Assembly: GCA_900542675.1 (NCBI GenBank)
Contig: UQOT01000002.1
Coordinates: 11,308-75,307 of the forward strand
Source of the DNA: an uncultured Eubacteriales bacterium
GTDB taxonomy: Bacteria > Bacillota > Clostridia > Monoglobales > Monoglobaceae
Length of the DNA: 64,000 nucleotides
Reading direction: 5' to 3'
Part shown: positions 7,996 to 18,531 of the stretch, one piece after another
Position numbering within the stretch: the first letter of the stretch is position 1
Layout of the letters: the number at the start of each line of letters is the position of its first letter
Program-made: the position numbers and the translations under genes
The notes under the pieces: generated by a model
The model's database searches: none
What the model was told of the DNA's origin: nothing
What the model saw: the letters and a program-made list of their open reading frames with translations, nothing else

Positions 7996-8943
7996 TTAGT
8001 CGTCGTTTGCAAGCCCGAGTCCCATACCGTCAAGCTTTGCAATTACTTCTTCAAGCGACTTGCGTCCAAGATTTCTGACCTTCATCATATCTGTTTCGCT
8101 GCGTGTGGTCAAATCCTGAACCGTGTTGATACCCGCGCGCTTTAAGCAGTTGTAAGAACGTACCGACAAATCGAGCTCCTCAATAGTTGTCTCAAGTACC
8201 TTCTCCTTCTGGCCTTCTTCCTTCTCAACCATTATCTCAACGTTCTTAGTATCGTCCGAAAGGTCAATGAAGAGACTTAAATGCTCGCTTATAATCTTTG
8301 CCGCAAGGCTCACGGCTTCAGACGGAGCAATCGTTCCGTTTGTCCAGAGCTCAAGCGTCAGCTTATCATAATCAGTCACATTTCCGACCCTTGTTTTTTC
8401 GGTAAAGTAATTTACCTTTTTTACCGGTGTGTATATCGAGTCGGTCGCAATAACACCAATCTGTCCCTGAATAAGCTCCTTATTCTGGTCGCACGAAACA
8501 TATCCGCGGCCTCTGTCAATGTTGATTTCCATAAACAGCTTCGCATCGTCGTCGAGCGTTGCTATATGCAAATCCTCATTGATAATCTCAACGTCCGCGT
8601 CATGCTTGATGTCGCGTGCTAGGATTTCGCCCGCTCCCTCCTGATTAATATAAATCGTCTTGGGTCCGTCGCCATGAAGCTTAATTGCAAGGTTCTTAAT
8701 ATTAAGTATTATCTCGGTAACGTCTTCTTTAACACCGGGAATAGTAGAAAACTCGTGTAAAACGCCATCTATCTTCACGGAAGTTGAAGCAACACCCGGG
8801 AGCGATGACAAAAGCATTCTTCTCAGTGAATTACCGAGTGTTGTTCCATAGCCTCTTTCAAGAGGCTCTATAACGAATTTTGCGTACTTGTCATCCTCCG
8901 ATGATTCGATACACTCAATTCTTGGTTTTTCTATTTCAATCAT
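7996..8943 (-). CDS. rpoA: RNA polymerase subunit alpha
   Basis: A 315-residue alpha subunit. The N-terminal assembly domain contains [20 protein letters not shown] and dimerises to start core enzyme assembly. After an acidic linker (about residues 225-240) the C-terminal domain contains helix-hairpin-helix-like segments ([18 protein letters not shown] and [12 protein letters not shown]) that contact UP elements and activators. It sits between rpsD and rplQ, the usual place in Firmicutes. Confidence 0.97.
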   Translation of the reverse strand: MIEIEKPRIECIESSEDDKYAKFVIEPLERGYGTTLGNSLRRMLLSSLPGVASTSVKIDGVLHEFSTIPGVKEDVTEIILNIKNLAIKLHGDGPKTIYINQEGAGEILARDIKHDADVEIINEDLHIATLDDDAKLFMEINIDRGRGYVSCDQNKELIQGQIGVIATDSIYTPVKKVNYFTEKTRVGNVTDYDKLTLELWTNGTIAPSEAVSLAAKIISEHLSLFIDLSDDTKNVEIMVEKEEGQKEKVLETTIEELDLSVRSYNCLKRAGINTVQDLTTRSETDMMKVRNLGRKSLEEVIAKLDGMGLGLANDD

Positions 8944-8984
8944 TGTAAAGACCTCCTATGAATTAGGATTGTAGGCGCAGCCTA

Positions 8985-9578
8985 CTATTTGCTGTAATAC
9001 TCGACAATCATATGCTCCTCAACCGGGAAGTCTATATCTTCTCTGTCTGCAAGCGCAATAATCTTACCTTCGCAGGTATCCTTGTTCATATCTATCCACT
9101 TCGGAACCAGTCTGTTTGAATTTCTCTCAATAATATCCTTCATTCTGTCAGCGTTTCTGCTGCTCTCCTTAAGACTGATAACCTCGCCGGGCTTTACAAG
9201 ATACGACGGAATGTTAACTCTCTTGCCGTTTACTGTAACGTGACCGTGGTTAACAATCTGTCTTGCTTCACGTCTTGTGTTGGCAAGACCCATACGGAAA
9301 ATTACGTTGTCAAGTCTCGACTCCAAAATCTGAAGCAGGCACTCACCCGTAACACCGTTCATCTTTGTTGCCATTACATAATATTTAGCGAACTGTTTCT
9401 CAAGAACGCCGTATATAAATCTGACTTTCTGCTTTTCATTAAGCTGCATACCATACTCGCTCTGCTTCTTGCGTCTGGTATCGATGGTTCTGTTTGAACT
9501 CTTGTCAATACCCATTACAGACGGCTCGATACCGAGTGTGCGGCATCTTTTAAGCACAGGCTGCATATTTTTAGCCAT
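8985..9578 (-). CDS. rpsD: 30S ribosomal protein S4
   Basis: A 197-residue S4, a primary 16S rRNA binder and assembly nucleator. The S4 RNA-binding domain is visible (SRLDNVIFRMGLANTRREARQ, then NHGHVTVNGKRVNIPSYLVKPGE). Only one cysteine lies near the N-terminus (Cys12), so this is the zinc-free paralogue type. It lies within the alpha operon after rpsK. Confidence 0.96.
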   Translation of the reverse strand: MAKNMQPVLKRCRTLGIEPSVMGIDKSSNRTIDTRRKKQSEYGMQLNEKQKVRFIYGVLEKQFAKYYVMATKMNGVTGECLLQILESRLDNVIFRMGLANTRREARQIVNHGHVTVNGKRVNIPSYLVKPGEVISLKESSRNADRMKDIIERNSNRLVPKWIDMNKDTCEGKIIALADREDIDFPVEEHMIVEYYSK

Positions 9579-9645
9579 TCTTTTATCCTCCTTACAATAT
9601 CAAATCCCCCGCGCAGTATTCTGCGCGGCGTAACTTTAGAATAAA

Positions 9646-10038
9646 TTACACACGTCTTCTCTTCGGCGGTCTGCAGCCGTTGTGAGGAATAGGTGTAACG
9701 TCCTTAATCATATTGACCTCGAGTCCCGCAACCTGAAGCGCTCTTATTGCAGCTTCACGGCCTGCGCCCGGGCCCTTAACGTAAACTTCAACTGTCTTTA
9801 AACCATGTTCCATTGCAGCTCTTGCTGCTGTCTCAGCAGCCATCTGTGCCGCGAACGGAGTGCTCTTTTTAGAACCTCTAAATCCAAGACCGCCTGCACT
9901 TGCCCACGAAATCGCGTTGCCGGCAACGTCTGTAATAGTAACAATGGTGTTATTGAATGTAGATTTGATATGTGCAGCGCCGCGCTCTATGTGCTTCTTC
10001 TCCTTGCGGCGTCTTGACTTCTTTACTACCTTTGCCAT
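9646..10038 (-). CDS. rpsK: 30S ribosomal protein S11
   Basis: A 130-residue S11 that forms part of the mRNA exit platform. Conserved blocks [33 protein letters not shown] and the C-terminal [14 protein letters not shown] are all present. It follows rpsM with a gap of about 150 bases in which no gene was seen. Confidence 0.97.
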   Translation of the reverse strand: MAKVVKKSRRRKEKKHIERGAAHIKSTFNNTIVTITDVAGNAISWASAGGLGFRGSKKSTPFAAQMAAETAARAAMEHGLKTVEVYVKGPGAGREAAIRALQVAGLEVNMIKDVTPIPHNGCRPPKRRRV

Positions 10039-10185
10039 TGTGTTTTCACCTCCTGTTAGAATACGAAATCTTACAATATCTTGTTATTGAAGAAAATTCA
10101 AATTAAATTAATGCCTGCCGAAAGCCCATAGACAGTCTTATACCGCCGAAAGCTTCCGAAGGGGTGCAATACAAAGAAAAAACTA

Positions 10186-10551
10186 TTATTTCTTCTTGTT
10201 TGCGATTGTACGCTTCGGTCCCTTACGGGTTCTCGCGTTTGTCTTACTGCGCTGTCCGCGAACGGGAAGACCCTTTCTGTGGCGGATGCCTCTGTAGCAG
10301 TTGATTTCCATAAGGCGCTTAATATCGAGAGCGATATCACGTCTCAAGTCGCCTTCAACATTGTAGTTGTCAATTTCGTTTCTGAGAGTCTGTACTTCGT
10401 CCTCTGTGAGGTCACGGACTCTTGTGTCCGGATTAACCCCTGTTGCTGCCAAAATCTTTCTCGAAGTGGAAACACCGATACCGAAAATGTATGTGAGTCC
10501 GTATTCGACTCTCTTCTCATTCGGTAAATCCACACCTGCGATACGTGCCAT
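10186..10551 (-). CDS. rpsM: 30S ribosomal protein S13
   Basis: A 121-residue S13 that contacts P-site tRNA and L5 in the subunit bridge. The start [19 protein letters not shown] at 10551 is preceded by GGAGGTGA; the upstream in-frame ATG at 10605 has no ribosome site. The C-terminal tail [15 protein letters not shown] is basic, as usual. Confidence 0.96.
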   Translation of the reverse strand: MARIAGVDLPNEKRVEYGLTYIFGIGVSTSRKILAATGVNPDTRVRDLTEDEVQTLRNEIDNYNVEGDLRRDIALDIKRLMEINCYRGIRHRKGLPVRGQRSKTNARTRKGPKRTIANKKK

Positions 10552-10690
10552 TAATAATTCACCTCCATAAATTTTTCCGAAAAAATAAGCGGAGCAGAAT
10601 TTCACCCATAATATTTAAAATAATAAAACTATGAAGTCGGCAAAAATATAGTGGTCTTGATGCCTGACCCTGCCCGCATTATGATACTGT

Positions 10691-10816
<126 letters not shown>

Positions 10817-10999
10817 CTAAATTTGTATTATGCCCGATTTTCAGGTTAAATATACCTAATAAGTTACATTAAACCATACTAATCGAACCATAATATTTTA
10901 TCATATACTCTGCGTTTAGTCAAGTCTTTGCGCCGCTAAGCGCCGCTTAATATTAACCAAACTTTTCAGCCAAATGTTTAAGTTTTATGACATTCTTGT

Positions 11000-11149
11000 C
11001 TATAAAACGGTAACCGTCTGTATTTTGGGAGCAGACGGTACAGCCGACGGGATTTGCTTGCCCGATGTTTTCTCTGCTCTGCTCCCGCAGACGGCAAGAA
11101 GCAGAGCAAGCGACAAGCTTACAGATATAATATATCTTTTTAATGCCAT
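11000..11149 (-). CDS. Possible small secreted or lipid-anchored peptide (49 aa)
   Basis: A short ORF between infA and rpmJ starts at an ATG (11149) six to seven bases after GGAGAA. The peptide begins MALKRY, continues with a hydrophobic stretch ISVSLSLALLLAVC and ends in a short polar Ala/Pro/Lys tail, resembling a signal peptide with an imperfect lipobox (LAVC). I do not recognise it. The gap to rpmJ is otherwise 360 bases, unusually long for this operon, so either a small gene or the remnant of an inserted lipoprotein gene is plausible. Confidence 0.35.
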   Translation of the reverse strand: MALKRYIISVSLSLALLLAVCGSRAEKTSGKQIPSAVPSAPKIQTVTVL

Positions 11150-11166
11150 AGCTCTTTCTCCGATTT

Positions 11167-11385
11167 TTATTTTGCGCGCCACGTAATTCTGCCTTTTGTA
11201 AGGTCGTACGGCGAAATTTCGATTGTAACCTTATCGCCCGGCAAAATCTTAATATAGTGCATTCTGAGCTTGCCCGAAATGTGAGCCAAAATCTCGTGAC
11301 CGTTTTCAAGCACTACTTTAAACATTGCGTTCGGCAGCGCCTCGACTACCTTACCTTCAACTTCCAAAACGTCTTCCTTTGCCAT
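11167..11385 (-). CDS. infA: Translation initiation factor IF-1
   Basis: A 72-residue OB-fold protein that binds the ribosomal A site during initiation. Diagnostic blocks [22 protein letters not shown] and [20 protein letters not shown] are present. It starts three bases after the KOW-domain gene. Confidence 0.97.
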   Translation of the reverse strand: MAKEDVLEVEGKVVEALPNAMFKVVLENGHEILAHISGKLRMHYIKILPGDKVTIEISPYDLTKGRITWRAK

Positions 11386-11388
11386 TGA

Positions 11389-11643
11389 TTATACCTCCTT
11401 TAAAATTTTTCTTATTTCCGCGTCGCTGAGATTTGCCGCATCCTCTGCCGTCTTTCCCGTCTTTACAAGGTGCAGGTTCTTTTTAAGCTTAGGATTTTCG
11501 GTCTTTCTCAATTTTCCGTCGCAGATTTTTACATATTCATCGTCTGTTTTTTCTACGACAATATAAGCTCTGCCGCAGCCGCGCCCCGCCGTCGCGCGTA
11601 CAATGTCACCGACAGCGAGCTGCGGACGCTTTGAATTTTTCAT
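11389..11643 (-). CDS. KOW-domain RNA-binding protein (L14e-like)
   Basis: An 84-residue protein with an N-terminal KOW/SH3-like domain (LAVGDIVRATAGRGCGRAYIV) and a short basic region followed by an acidic helical tail. Proteins of this type occupy the slot between map and infA in many Clostridia and are presumed to associate with the ribosome; the exact role is unknown. The start at 11643 is chosen because GAGGGG lies just upstream; the alternative start at 11664 lacks one. Confidence 0.85.
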   Translation of the reverse strand: MKNSKRPQLAVGDIVRATAGRGCGRAYIVVEKTDDEYVKICDGKLRKTENPKLKKNLHLVKTGKTAEDAANLSDAEIRKILKEV

Positions 11644-11708
11644 AAATCTAACCCCTCTCAGCAAGCACAGCGCGCCTGACCTATAATCCCCTTTTGCGGG
11701 AAGCTCCG

Positions 11709-12476
11709 CTACTCAGCCTCAGGACTGCCTGCGGGGAAGGTCAGCAGAACAGGGTCGCCCTTTGTTACCAAAATTGTGTTTTCATAGTGCGCTGTATTCT
11801 TTCCGTCCTTTGTTATTACCGCCCACTCGTTATCGGCTACGTACACATCCTTATTTCCGGCACAAATCATAGGCTCAACCGCTATGACCATACCCGCTCT
11901 GAGGCGTATGCCCTTTTGATGCGTTACATAGTTCGGTATCTCGGGGTCCTCGTGCATATCCGCACCTACCCCGTGACCGCAATAGTTCCGTAGAACCGAA
12001 AATCCGTTCGACTCCGCGTGTGTCTGAACCGCACGTGAAATGTCAGATATTCTGTAGCCCTCTCTTGCGAATTCAAGCGCCTTAAAGAAGCTCTCGCGCG
12101 TAACGCGAACCAGCTTTTCGGTCTCGTCATCGACCTTGCCGACCTTAAACGTTCTCGCTGCGTCGCCGTGATAGCCGTGCCAGCACGCACCGACGTCAAC
12201 ACTCACAATATCGCCCTCTTTAAGAGGAGTATCGTCCGGAAACCCGTGGATAATACAGTCGTTAACGCTCGCGCAGATTGCCGCGGGAAAACCGCCGTAG
12301 CCCTTAAACGAACAAGTGCAGCCCTTAGACAGAATATAGTCCTCTGCAATTTTGTTAAGCTGATTTGTAGTTACGCCCGGGCGAACCGCCTTTGAAACCT
12401 CAATCAATGCTTCGTAAGTAATGCGTCCCGCAACCCTGAGCTTTTCAATTTCTGATTTTGATTTTAAGATAACCAC
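11709..12476 (-). CDS. map: Methionine aminopeptidase, type I
   Basis: A 255-residue enzyme that removes the initiator methionine from new proteins. The two-metal ligands are visible: the two Asp in VSVDVGACWHGYHGDAARTF, His in GHGVGADMHEDPE and the Glu residues in AVEPMIC and in the C-terminal strand. The HGFPDD motif supplies the substrate-contacting His. It lies two bases after adk, so the pair is probably coupled. Confidence 0.96.
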   Translation of the reverse strand: MVILKSKSEIEKLRVAGRITYEALIEVSKAVRPGVTTNQLNKIAEDYILSKGCTCSFKGYGGFPAAICASVNDCIIHGFPDDTPLKEGDIVSVDVGACWHGYHGDAARTFKVGKVDDETEKLVRVTRESFFKALEFAREGYRISDISRAVQTHAESNGFSVLRNYCGHGVGADMHEDPEIPNYVTHQKGIRLRAGMVIAVEPMICAGNKDVYVADNEWAVITKDGKNTAHYENTILVTKGDPVLLTFPAGSPEAE

Positions 12477-12478
12477 TT

Positions 12479-13111
12479 TTACGCCTCCAGAGCCTTAAGT
12501 ACTTCTTTTGTTGTGTCCTCTATAGAATTCTTGCCCGCTGCAACTTTAAGCATACCCTTTTCTTTATAGTACGCAATAAGCGGCTCTGTCTGTGAATGAT
12601 ATGTCTTAAGACGTTCCTTGACCGTCTCGGGCTTATCGTCCTTGCGGACAGCAAGCTTACCGCCGCACTTGTCGCACACACCCGGGGTCTTAGGCTTTCT
12701 GAACTCCTTGTGGTAGGTTGTCGCGCACCTCTCGCACTCGAGTCTGCCCGAAATTCTGTTGATTATCGTATCATCCGCCACGTCAAGCTCTAAAACCGAG
12801 TCAATCTCAATTGTCGATGCGCTGAGCGCCTCAGCCTGAGCGAGTGTTCTCGGAAATCCGTCAAGGATAAATCCGTTTTTGCAGTCGTCTTCTTTAAGTC
12901 TGTTCGCCATAACGTCAATCATTACACTGTCCGGTATCAGCCTACCGTCATTTATATAATTTTCGGCAATCTTGCCGAGCTCGGTTCCGGCTTTAATATT
13001 CTTTCTGAGTAAAGCTCCTGTTGAAATTGTAGGAATGTTAAAGTGTTCGCTGAGTTTTTCCGCCTGAGTGCCCTTTCCGGCGCCCGGCGCAGCTAATAAT
13101 ATAAGTCTCAT
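12479..13111 (-). CDS. adk: Adenylate kinase
   Basis: A 210-residue enzyme (AMP + ATP to 2 ADP). P-loop GAPGAGKGT-type motif reads AAPGAGKGTQA near residue 7, the AMP-binding region reads ISTGALLR, and the signature FILDGFPRT is intact. The LID carries four cysteines (CERC and CDKC), so it is the zinc-stabilised Gram-positive form. The start at 13111 follows GGGGTGAAAAC; the longer frame from 13156 would add an unlikely N-terminus. Confidence 0.97.
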   Translation of the reverse strand: MRLILLAAPGAGKGTQAEKLSEHFNIPTISTGALLRKNIKAGTELGKIAENYINDGRLIPDSVMIDVMANRLKEDDCKNGFILDGFPRTLAQAEALSASTIEIDSVLELDVADDTIINRISGRLECERCATTYHKEFRKPKTPGVCDKCGGKLAVRKDDKPETVKERLKTYHSQTEPLIAYYKEKGMLKVAAGKNSIEDTTKEVLKALEA

Positions 13112-13213
13112 TTTGTTTTCACCCCATAAAAACGGATAGAGCAGGTATAGACACACGCCTGCGTGTAATACACCTACTCATATCGTATAATCATAAATAA
13201 TCTTAAAGTCAGA

Positions 13214-14494
13214 TTATTCCAAGAAACCCTTGTAGTGTCTCATCAGCATCTGCGACTCCATATCCTTAACGGTTTCAAGTGCAACACCAACTACGATAAG
13301 CAGTGAGGTACCACCGATTGCGAAGTTATTGAGTCCGAGACCTACGTTCATAAATATAGGCAGAACTGCAATAAGTCCGAGGAATATCGCGCCAACCAAT
13401 GTAATTCTTGAGAGTACCTTTGAAATGTACTCCGACGTGGGACGTCCCGGTCTTATACCCGGAATAAATCCGCCGTTCTTCTTCATATTATTCGACATCT
13501 CAATCGGGTTGAACTGTATTGCTGTGTAGAAATATGTGAAGAATAAAATCAGCACAAAATACAGAATAGCATAAATCCACGAATCCGGTGAGAATACCTT
13601 TAAAAATCCTCCCCAGAAGCCGCCGCTGCCTGCAGTCTTACCGAAAAATCCTGCGATAGTACCCGGGAACTGCATAATCGACATAGCGAAGATAATCGGG
13701 ATAACGCCTGCCGACGCAACCTTAATCGGGATATGCGTGCTCTGACCGCCGTACATCTTTCTGCCGACCATACGCTTTGCATACTGAACGGGAATACGTC
13801 TTTCTGCTTCGTTCATAAGAACGACAAGACCTATTACCACAACAATCAGTATCAAGATTGCGACAACGCCCACAAGACCGATTGTGCCGCCCTTAGCGTA
13901 CGCGTAAAGCGACTGAGCCAAGCTCGGGAAACGTGAAACGATACCCGCAAAAATGATAAGCGATATACCGTTACCTACGCCCTTCTCGGTAATCTGCTCA
14001 CCAAGCCACATAAGGAACGCCGTACCTGCGGTAAATGTGAATATTACAACTATCGCGGTTAAAAATCCCGGATTTGTAACTGCGTTATAGCTCTTAAGCA
14101 TAAAGTACAGTCCTATAGCCTGGATAAACGCAAGTACAACCGTGCCGTATCTCGTAATCTGAGCAATCTTCTTTCTGCCGTCCTCACCCTGCTTTGAGAG
14201 TCTCTCAAGAGCCGGAATGGCAACAGTCAAAAGCTGCATAATAATTGACGAGTTAATGTACGGTGTAATGCTCATCGCGAATATTGTTGCGTTCTGGAAC
14301 GCACCGCCCGAGATGACGTCGATAAATCCGAACATTGAATTATCGAGCGAGAAAATTTCTTTCATCGCTGCCGGATCCAAAAGCGGAACCGGAATACACG
14401 AACCGAGACGGAAAATTATGATCATTACGATAGTGTATAAAATCTTCTTTCTGAGGTCAACAATTTTCCATGCGTTACGAATGGTTTCCAGCAT
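13214..14494 (-). CDS. secY: Protein translocase subunit SecY
   Basis: A 426-residue, ten-helix channel protein of the Sec translocon. Conserved segments include RLGSCIPVP near helix 1, the plug region after it, ALERLSKQGEDGRKKIAQITRYGT in the cytoplasmic loop and NPIEMSNNMKKNGGFIPGIRPGRPT before the last helices. It starts two bases after rplO, as in the standard spc operon order. Confidence 0.97.
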   Translation of the reverse strand: MLETIRNAWKIVDLRKKILYTIVMIIIFRLGSCIPVPLLDPAAMKEIFSLDNSMFGFIDVISGGAFQNATIFAMSITPYINSSIIMQLLTVAIPALERLSKQGEDGRKKIAQITRYGTVVLAFIQAIGLYFMLKSYNAVTNPGFLTAIVVIFTFTAGTAFLMWLGEQITEKGVGNGISLIIFAGIVSRFPSLAQSLYAYAKGGTIGLVGVVAILILIVVVIGLVVLMNEAERRIPVQYAKRMVGRKMYGGQSTHIPIKVASAGVIPIIFAMSIMQFPGTIAGFFGKTAGSGGFWGGFLKVFSPDSWIYAILYFVLILFFTYFYTAIQFNPIEMSNNMKKNGGFIPGIRPGRPTSEYISKVLSRITLVGAIFLGLIAVLPIFMNVGLGLNNFAIGGTSLLIVVGVALETVKDMESQMLMRHYKGFLE

Positions 14495-14496
14495 GA

Positions 14497-14937
14497 CTAA
14501 ATCACCTCAGCCTTTCCGCCTGCCGCATTAATCTTTTCTTCAGCGCTCTTGCTGAACCTTTTTGCTTTGATGGTAAGCTTCTTTGTGATGTCTCCGCGAC
14601 CCAAAACAACAATACCATCGTTAATCTTTTTTATAACACCGTTTTCCTTGAGCATTTCAGCTGTTATCTCGGTGCCGTTTTCAAACTTATTTAAGTCCTC
14701 AACATTGATAGAAGTATACTTCTTTGCAAAGATATTGGTAAATCCGCGCTTCGGAAGTCTTCTGTAAATGGGCATCTGTCCGCCTTCAAAACCGGGACGT
14801 ACACCGCCGCCGCTGCGCGAGTTCTGACCCTTCTGACCTCTGCCCGAAGTCTTTCCGTTGCCGCTTCCGTGACCTCTGCCGACTCTGAAAGCCTTCTTCT
14901 TTGAGCCCTTGCTCGGAGATAATTCGTGAAGTTTCAT
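14497..14937 (-). CDS. rplO: 50S ribosomal protein L15
   Basis: A 146-residue L15 with the glycine/arginine-rich N-terminal extension ([19 protein letters not shown]) that penetrates 23S rRNA. The ATG at 14937 lies eight bases after GGAGGAGG; a GTG nine bases upstream overlaps that site and is rejected. Confidence 0.96.
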   Translation of the reverse strand: MKLHELSPSKGSKKKAFRVGRGHGSGNGKTSGRGQKGQNSRSGGGVRPGFEGGQMPIYRRLPKRGFTNIFAKKYTSINVEDLNKFENGTEITAEMLKENGVIKKINDGIVVLGRGDITKKLTIKAKRFSKSAEEKINAAGGKAEVI

Positions 14938-15022
14938 TGAGTCCACCTCCTCCTTCTCTTTACATATTAAATGCTTTGTGTTTTCTGTCTAATAATCCAT
15001 TAATATATTCAAGCGATAAAAA

Positions 15023-15202
15023 TTACTCGCTTACCGTCACCAGATGCTTAACCTTGAAAATCATTCCTCTTATCTGAGGATTGTCAGGCTTTTCCACAGT
15101 CTGATGAAGCTTTCTAAGACCGAGCGCCTCTACTGTGGCAATCTGGTCCTTCTTAGCACCGATAGTGCTCTTGGTTAAAGTAACTTTAATTGTATTAGCC
15201 AA
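15023..15202 (-). CDS. rpmD: 50S ribosomal protein L30
   Basis: A 59-residue L30 starting with TTG at 15202, eight bases after GGAGG. The sequence [19 protein letters not shown] followed by [21 protein letters not shown] is typical. It lies between rpsE and rplO and is easily missed because of its size and TTG start. Confidence 0.95.
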   Translation of the reverse strand: MANTIKVTLTKSTIGAKKDQIATVEALGLRKLHQTVEKPDNPQIRGMIFKVKHLVTVSE

Positions 15203-15240
15203 GACTGTTTCCTCCTATCTCACTTTACTTCTTTGCTGTA

Positions 15241-15771
15241 TTAGCCTAAAATCTCTTCAGGTTTTTTGCCTCTGAGGCGCGAAACCTCTTCAAGGCTCTT
15301 GAGTGATGCAAGACCCTCGATTGTAGCAGCTACAACGTTCTTCGGGTTGTTGCTGCGCAGGCACTTTGTTCTGATATCCTTAATACCCGCAAGCTCGAGC
15401 ACCGCACGAGCGGGACCGCCCGCGATAACACCGGTACCTTCTGCAGCCGGCTTTAAGAGAACTCTTCCGGCTCCGAACTCACCGATAATTTCGTGAGGTA
15501 TAGTTGTCTCAACCATAGGAACGGTAATCATATTCTTCTTTGCATCGTCGATACCCTTGCGGATAGCGTCCGGAATTTCAGCTGCCTTACCCATACCGCA
15601 GCCTACGTGACCGTTATGGTCGCCGACTACTACGAGCGCGCTAAATCTGAAGTTTCTACCACCCTTTACAACCTTTGCAACACGGTTTAAGAAAACTACT
15701 TTTTCTTCAAGCTCAAGCACGTCAGCGTCTATGCGCTCCTGCTTTCTTGTTCTTTCGCCCTTTAATGCCAT
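15241..15771 (-). CDS. rpsE: 30S ribosomal protein S5
   Basis: A 176-residue S5, involved in decoding accuracy. The double-stranded RNA-binding-like N-terminal block ([21 protein letters not shown]) and the C-terminal [18 protein letters not shown] are present. It follows rplR by 27 bases. Confidence 0.97.
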   Translation of the reverse strand: MALKGERTRKQERIDADVLELEEKVVFLNRVAKVVKGGRNFRFSALVVVGDHNGHVGCGMGKAAEIPDAIRKGIDDAKKNMITVPMVETTIPHEIIGEFGAGRVLLKPAAEGTGVIAGGPARAVLELAGIKDIRTKCLRSNNPKNVVAATIEGLASLKSLEEVSRLRGKKPEEILG

Positions 15772-15798
15772 TTATCGTTTCACCTCTTCCTTTTTAAA

Positions 15799-16161
15799 TT
15801 AGAATTCCAGACCGCCTTCACGCGCGCCTGCGGCGAGCTCTGCTACTCTGCCGTGATATACATATCCGCCTCTGTCAAATACAACCTTGGTGATACCTGC
15901 CGCTGCCGCCTTTTTCGCAACAGAAACGCCGACTGCCTTTGCCGCGTCCTTATTGCCGCCGTAGCTGCCCTTTAAGTCCTTGTCGAGCGTTGACGCTGCA
16001 ACTAAAGTCTTGCCGGTTGTGTCATCAATAATTTGAGCATAGATATTTTTAAGACTTCTGAACACACACAGTCTCGGTCTTTCGGGTGTACCCGAAATCT
16101 TTTTACGTACTCTTGCGTGTCTTGCGAGTCTTGCTACATTACTGTTTTGCTTCTTAATCAT
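15799..16161 (-). CDS. rplR: 50S ribosomal protein L18
   Basis: A 120-residue L18 that binds 5S rRNA. Recognisable blocks are [18 protein letters not shown] and [17 protein letters not shown] near the C-terminus. The N-terminus is basic, as usual. Confidence 0.97.
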   Translation of the reverse strand: MIKKQNSNVARLARHARVRKKISGTPERPRLCVFRSLKNIYAQIIDDTTGKTLVAASTLDKDLKGSYGGNKDAAKAVGVSVAKKAAAAGITKVVFDRGGYVYHGRVAELAAGAREGGLEF

Positions 16162-16185
16162 TAAATTTTCACCTCCATACGGCTA

Positions 16186-16731
16186 TTACTTCTTCGAGCC
16201 GGTCTTACCTTCCTTACGTATGATGCGTTCATCAACGTACTTAATACCCTTGCCCTTATACGGCTCGGGAGGTCTCTTCTCTCTGACTTCGGCAGCGAAC
16301 TGACCTACCTTCTGCTTATCGGGACCGTTTATTATAATCTTGTTCGGCTGCGGTACATCAATTGTGATGTTACCCGTCTCCTCCATCTCTACCTGATGTG
16401 AGTAACCGAGATTCATAACAAGCTTCTTGCCCTGCTTAGCCGCTCTGTAACCTACGCCGTTTATCTCGAGTTCCTTAGAAAAGCCCTCGCTTGTACCAAC
16501 GACCATATTGTTTAAGAGCGAACGTGTGAGACCATGAAGTGATTTATGCTGCTTCGACTCCGACGGACGCTTTACGTCAATCGTGTCGCCGTTTTTTTCT
16601 ATTATTATGTCCGCGGGCATTGTCTGTGTGAGCTCGCCCTTAGGACCCTTTACGGTAACTTCATTGTTTTCACCGATTGTTACGGTAACACCTGCGGGAA
16701 CCGTTATCGGCATATTTCCAATACGTGACAA
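16186..16731 (-). CDS. rplF: 50S ribosomal protein L6
   Basis: A 181-residue L6 with the tandem alpha/beta repeat and the C-terminal signature [16 protein letters not shown]. The start is TTG at 16731 (product beginning [12 protein letters not shown], read as Met), seven bases after GGAGGA. The longer frame up to 16797 overlaps rpsH and is rejected. Confidence 0.95.
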   Translation of the reverse strand: MSRIGNMPITVPAGVTVTIGENNEVTVKGPKGELTQTMPADIIIEKNGDTIDVKRPSESKQHKSLHGLTRSLLNNMVVGTSEGFSKELEINGVGYRAAKQGKKLVMNLGYSHQVEMEETGNITIDVPQPNKIIINGPDKQKVGQFAAEVREKRPPEPYKGKGIKYVDERIIRKEGKTGSKK

Positions 16732-16762
16732 TGAATTCTCCTCCTTCCTGACAAATAATTGA

Positions 16763-17161
16763 CTACCAGATGAATGCCAGAACTTCACCGCCGACATTCT
16801 GCTGGCGGGCTTCCTTATCTGTCATTACACCCTTTGATGTTGAGATGATTGCTATACCGAGACCTTTAAGTACTCTCGGAAGCTCATCCTTTGAAGCGTA
16901 CGAACGCAGACCCGGCTTTGAAACTCTCTTAAGGCCTGTCAGTACCTTCTGCTTGTTCTCCGCGTACTTAAGCGTGATGCGGATTACTCCCTGAATGCCG
17001 TCGTCGATTACTTCGGCACTCTTCACATATCCTTCACGAACCAAAATATCTGCGATTGACTTCTTCATCTTAGAAGCCGGGATATCAACGGATTCATGTC
17101 TTGCATTGTTAGCGTTTCTGATTCTGGTGAGCATATCTGCTATAGGATCTGTAATATGCAT
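16763..17161 (-). CDS. rpsH: 30S ribosomal protein S8
   Basis: A 132-residue S8, a primary binder of helix 21 of 16S rRNA and, in some bacteria, the translational repressor of the spc operon. [18 protein letters not shown] at the start and [19 protein letters not shown] at the end are diagnostic. Confidence 0.97.
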   Translation of the reverse strand: MHITDPIADMLTRIRNANNARHESVDIPASKMKKSIADILVREGYVKSAEVIDDGIQGVIRITLKYAENKQKVLTGLKRVSKPGLRSYASKDELPRVLKGLGIAIISTSKGVMTDKEARQQNVGGEVLAFIW

Positions 17162-17276
17162 TTAGACTTACCTCCTTTTTATCGGACTGACGGAGATTGG
17201 TTTGGTTTTCCGTGTCTTTATAAGACCACCTTATCTCCTGTTTATTTCCTGTTTAATATTCTCTCGGGCTTTAAGC

Positions 17277-17462
17277 TTACCACGAAGCTTTCTTAACGCC
17301 CGGTATCTGGCCCTTATAAGCAAGCTCGCGGAAGCAAATTCTGCAAATACCGAACTTACGCAGATATGCGTGCGGTCTGCCGCAAATCTTGCATCTGTTG
17401 TATTCGCGTGTTGAATACTTCTGCTTCTTCTGCTGCTTTAAAACCATTGACTTTCTTGCCAT
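17277..17462 (-). CDS. rpsN: 30S ribosomal protein S14, zinc type
   Basis: A 61-residue short S14 with the zinc knuckle [20 protein letters not shown] (two CxxC pairs). This is the zinc-dependent form; the zinc-free long form is not seen here. It follows rplE by 29 bases; a 115-base gene-free gap precedes rpsH. Confidence 0.96.
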   Translation of the reverse strand: MARKSMVLKQQKKQKYSTREYNRCKICGRPHAYLRKFGICRICFRELAYKGQIPGVKKASW

Positions 17463-17491
17463 AAGCTTTTATCCTCCTATAATATTCGGTA

Positions 17492-18028
17492 TTATTTTGT
17501 AAACGGAGCACCCATAAGCGTAAGAAGCTCTTTCGCCTCTTCATCGGTCTCTGCCGTTGTAACAAACGTTATATCCATACCTCTGATTTTATCAATCTTA
17601 TCATATTCGATTTCAGGGAAGATAAGCTGCTCCTTGATACCGAGGTTATAGTTACCTCTGCCATCGAAAGAGTTCGGATTAATTCCTCTGAAGTCACGTA
17701 CACGAGGAAGCGCTGCGTTAAAGAGTCTGTCAACAAACTCATACATCTTCGAGCGTCTTAAGGTAACCTTGCAGCCAAGGTTCATACCCTCTCTGACTTT
17801 AAATGTAGCGACCGACTTCTTCGCTTTGGTGATTATCGGCTTCTGACCTGTGATTATCGCAAGATCTGCTGCCGCGCTTTCGCATGCCTTTGAATTCTCT
17901 CTCGCATCGCTGACACCCATATTGATTACAACCTTTACAAGCTTAGGTATCTGCATTGCGCTCTTGTAATTATACTTAGACATTAAAGCGTCTTTAATCT
18001 CTTTTGTATATCTTTCTTCAAGTCTCAT
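17492..18028 (-). CDS. rplE: 50S ribosomal protein L5
   Basis: A 178-residue L5, a 5S rRNA binder in the central protuberance. [37 protein letters not shown] and [19 protein letters not shown] are the family blocks. Confidence 0.97.
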   Translation of the reverse strand: MRLEERYTKEIKDALMSKYNYKSAMQIPKLVKVVINMGVSDARENSKACESAAADLAIITGQKPIITKAKKSVATFKVREGMNLGCKVTLRRSKMYEFVDRLFNAALPRVRDFRGINPNSFDGRGNYNLGIKEQLIFPEIEYDKIDKIRGMDITFVTTAETDEEAKELLTLMGAPFTK

Positions 18029-18062
18029 CTGGACTTTTACCTCCTTCCGTTAAAATTTTGGG

Positions 18063-18383
18063 TTAAAATGTTTCTCCGCACTTTTTGCAGTAACGAACGT
18101 GCGAACCGTCCTCAAGCACTCTGCGTCCGACTCTGGTCGGTGCGCCGCACTTTGAGCATACATTCATAACCTTGCAGGCATAAATCGGTGTTTCCTGCTT
18201 TATAATTCCGCCGACATCGCCCATCTTACGCGGCTTCTTATGCTTGGTAGCCATCGAAACGCCTTCAACAATGACAGTGCCCTTGTCGCGGTTTACCGAT
18301 AAAACCTTGCCCTTTTTGCCTCTGTCTTTGCCGCTTCTGACGATTACTTCGTCGCCGGTTCTGACATGCATCTTAGTAGACAT
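18063..18383 (-). CDS. rplX: 50S ribosomal protein L24 with C-terminal zinc ribbon
   Basis: A 106-residue L24. The KOW domain (GDEVIVRSGKDRGKKGKVL) is an assembly initiator binding domain I of 23S rRNA. The C-terminal part has two CxxC pairs (VCSKCGAPTRVG and YCKKCGETF), a zinc-ribbon extension found in a subset of Firmicutes. A gene-free gap of 148 bases separates it from rplN. Confidence 0.95.
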   Translation of the reverse strand: MSTKMHVRTGDEVIVRSGKDRGKKGKVLSVNRDKGTVIVEGVSMATKHKKPRKMGDVGGIIKQETPIYACKVMNVCSKCGAPTRVGRRVLEDGSHVRYCKKCGETF

Positions 18384-18531
18384 TGTATTCCTCCTATTTA
18401 ATAATATCTGAATTCAGACCTTAATACCCGCTTTTAAGCATTATATAAATTTGTGCTCAGCCTGACGATGCAGGATGCCCCCGCGCATCAAATACACAAG
18501 GTATCCTTAACCATCGGGATGGGTGCAAATT

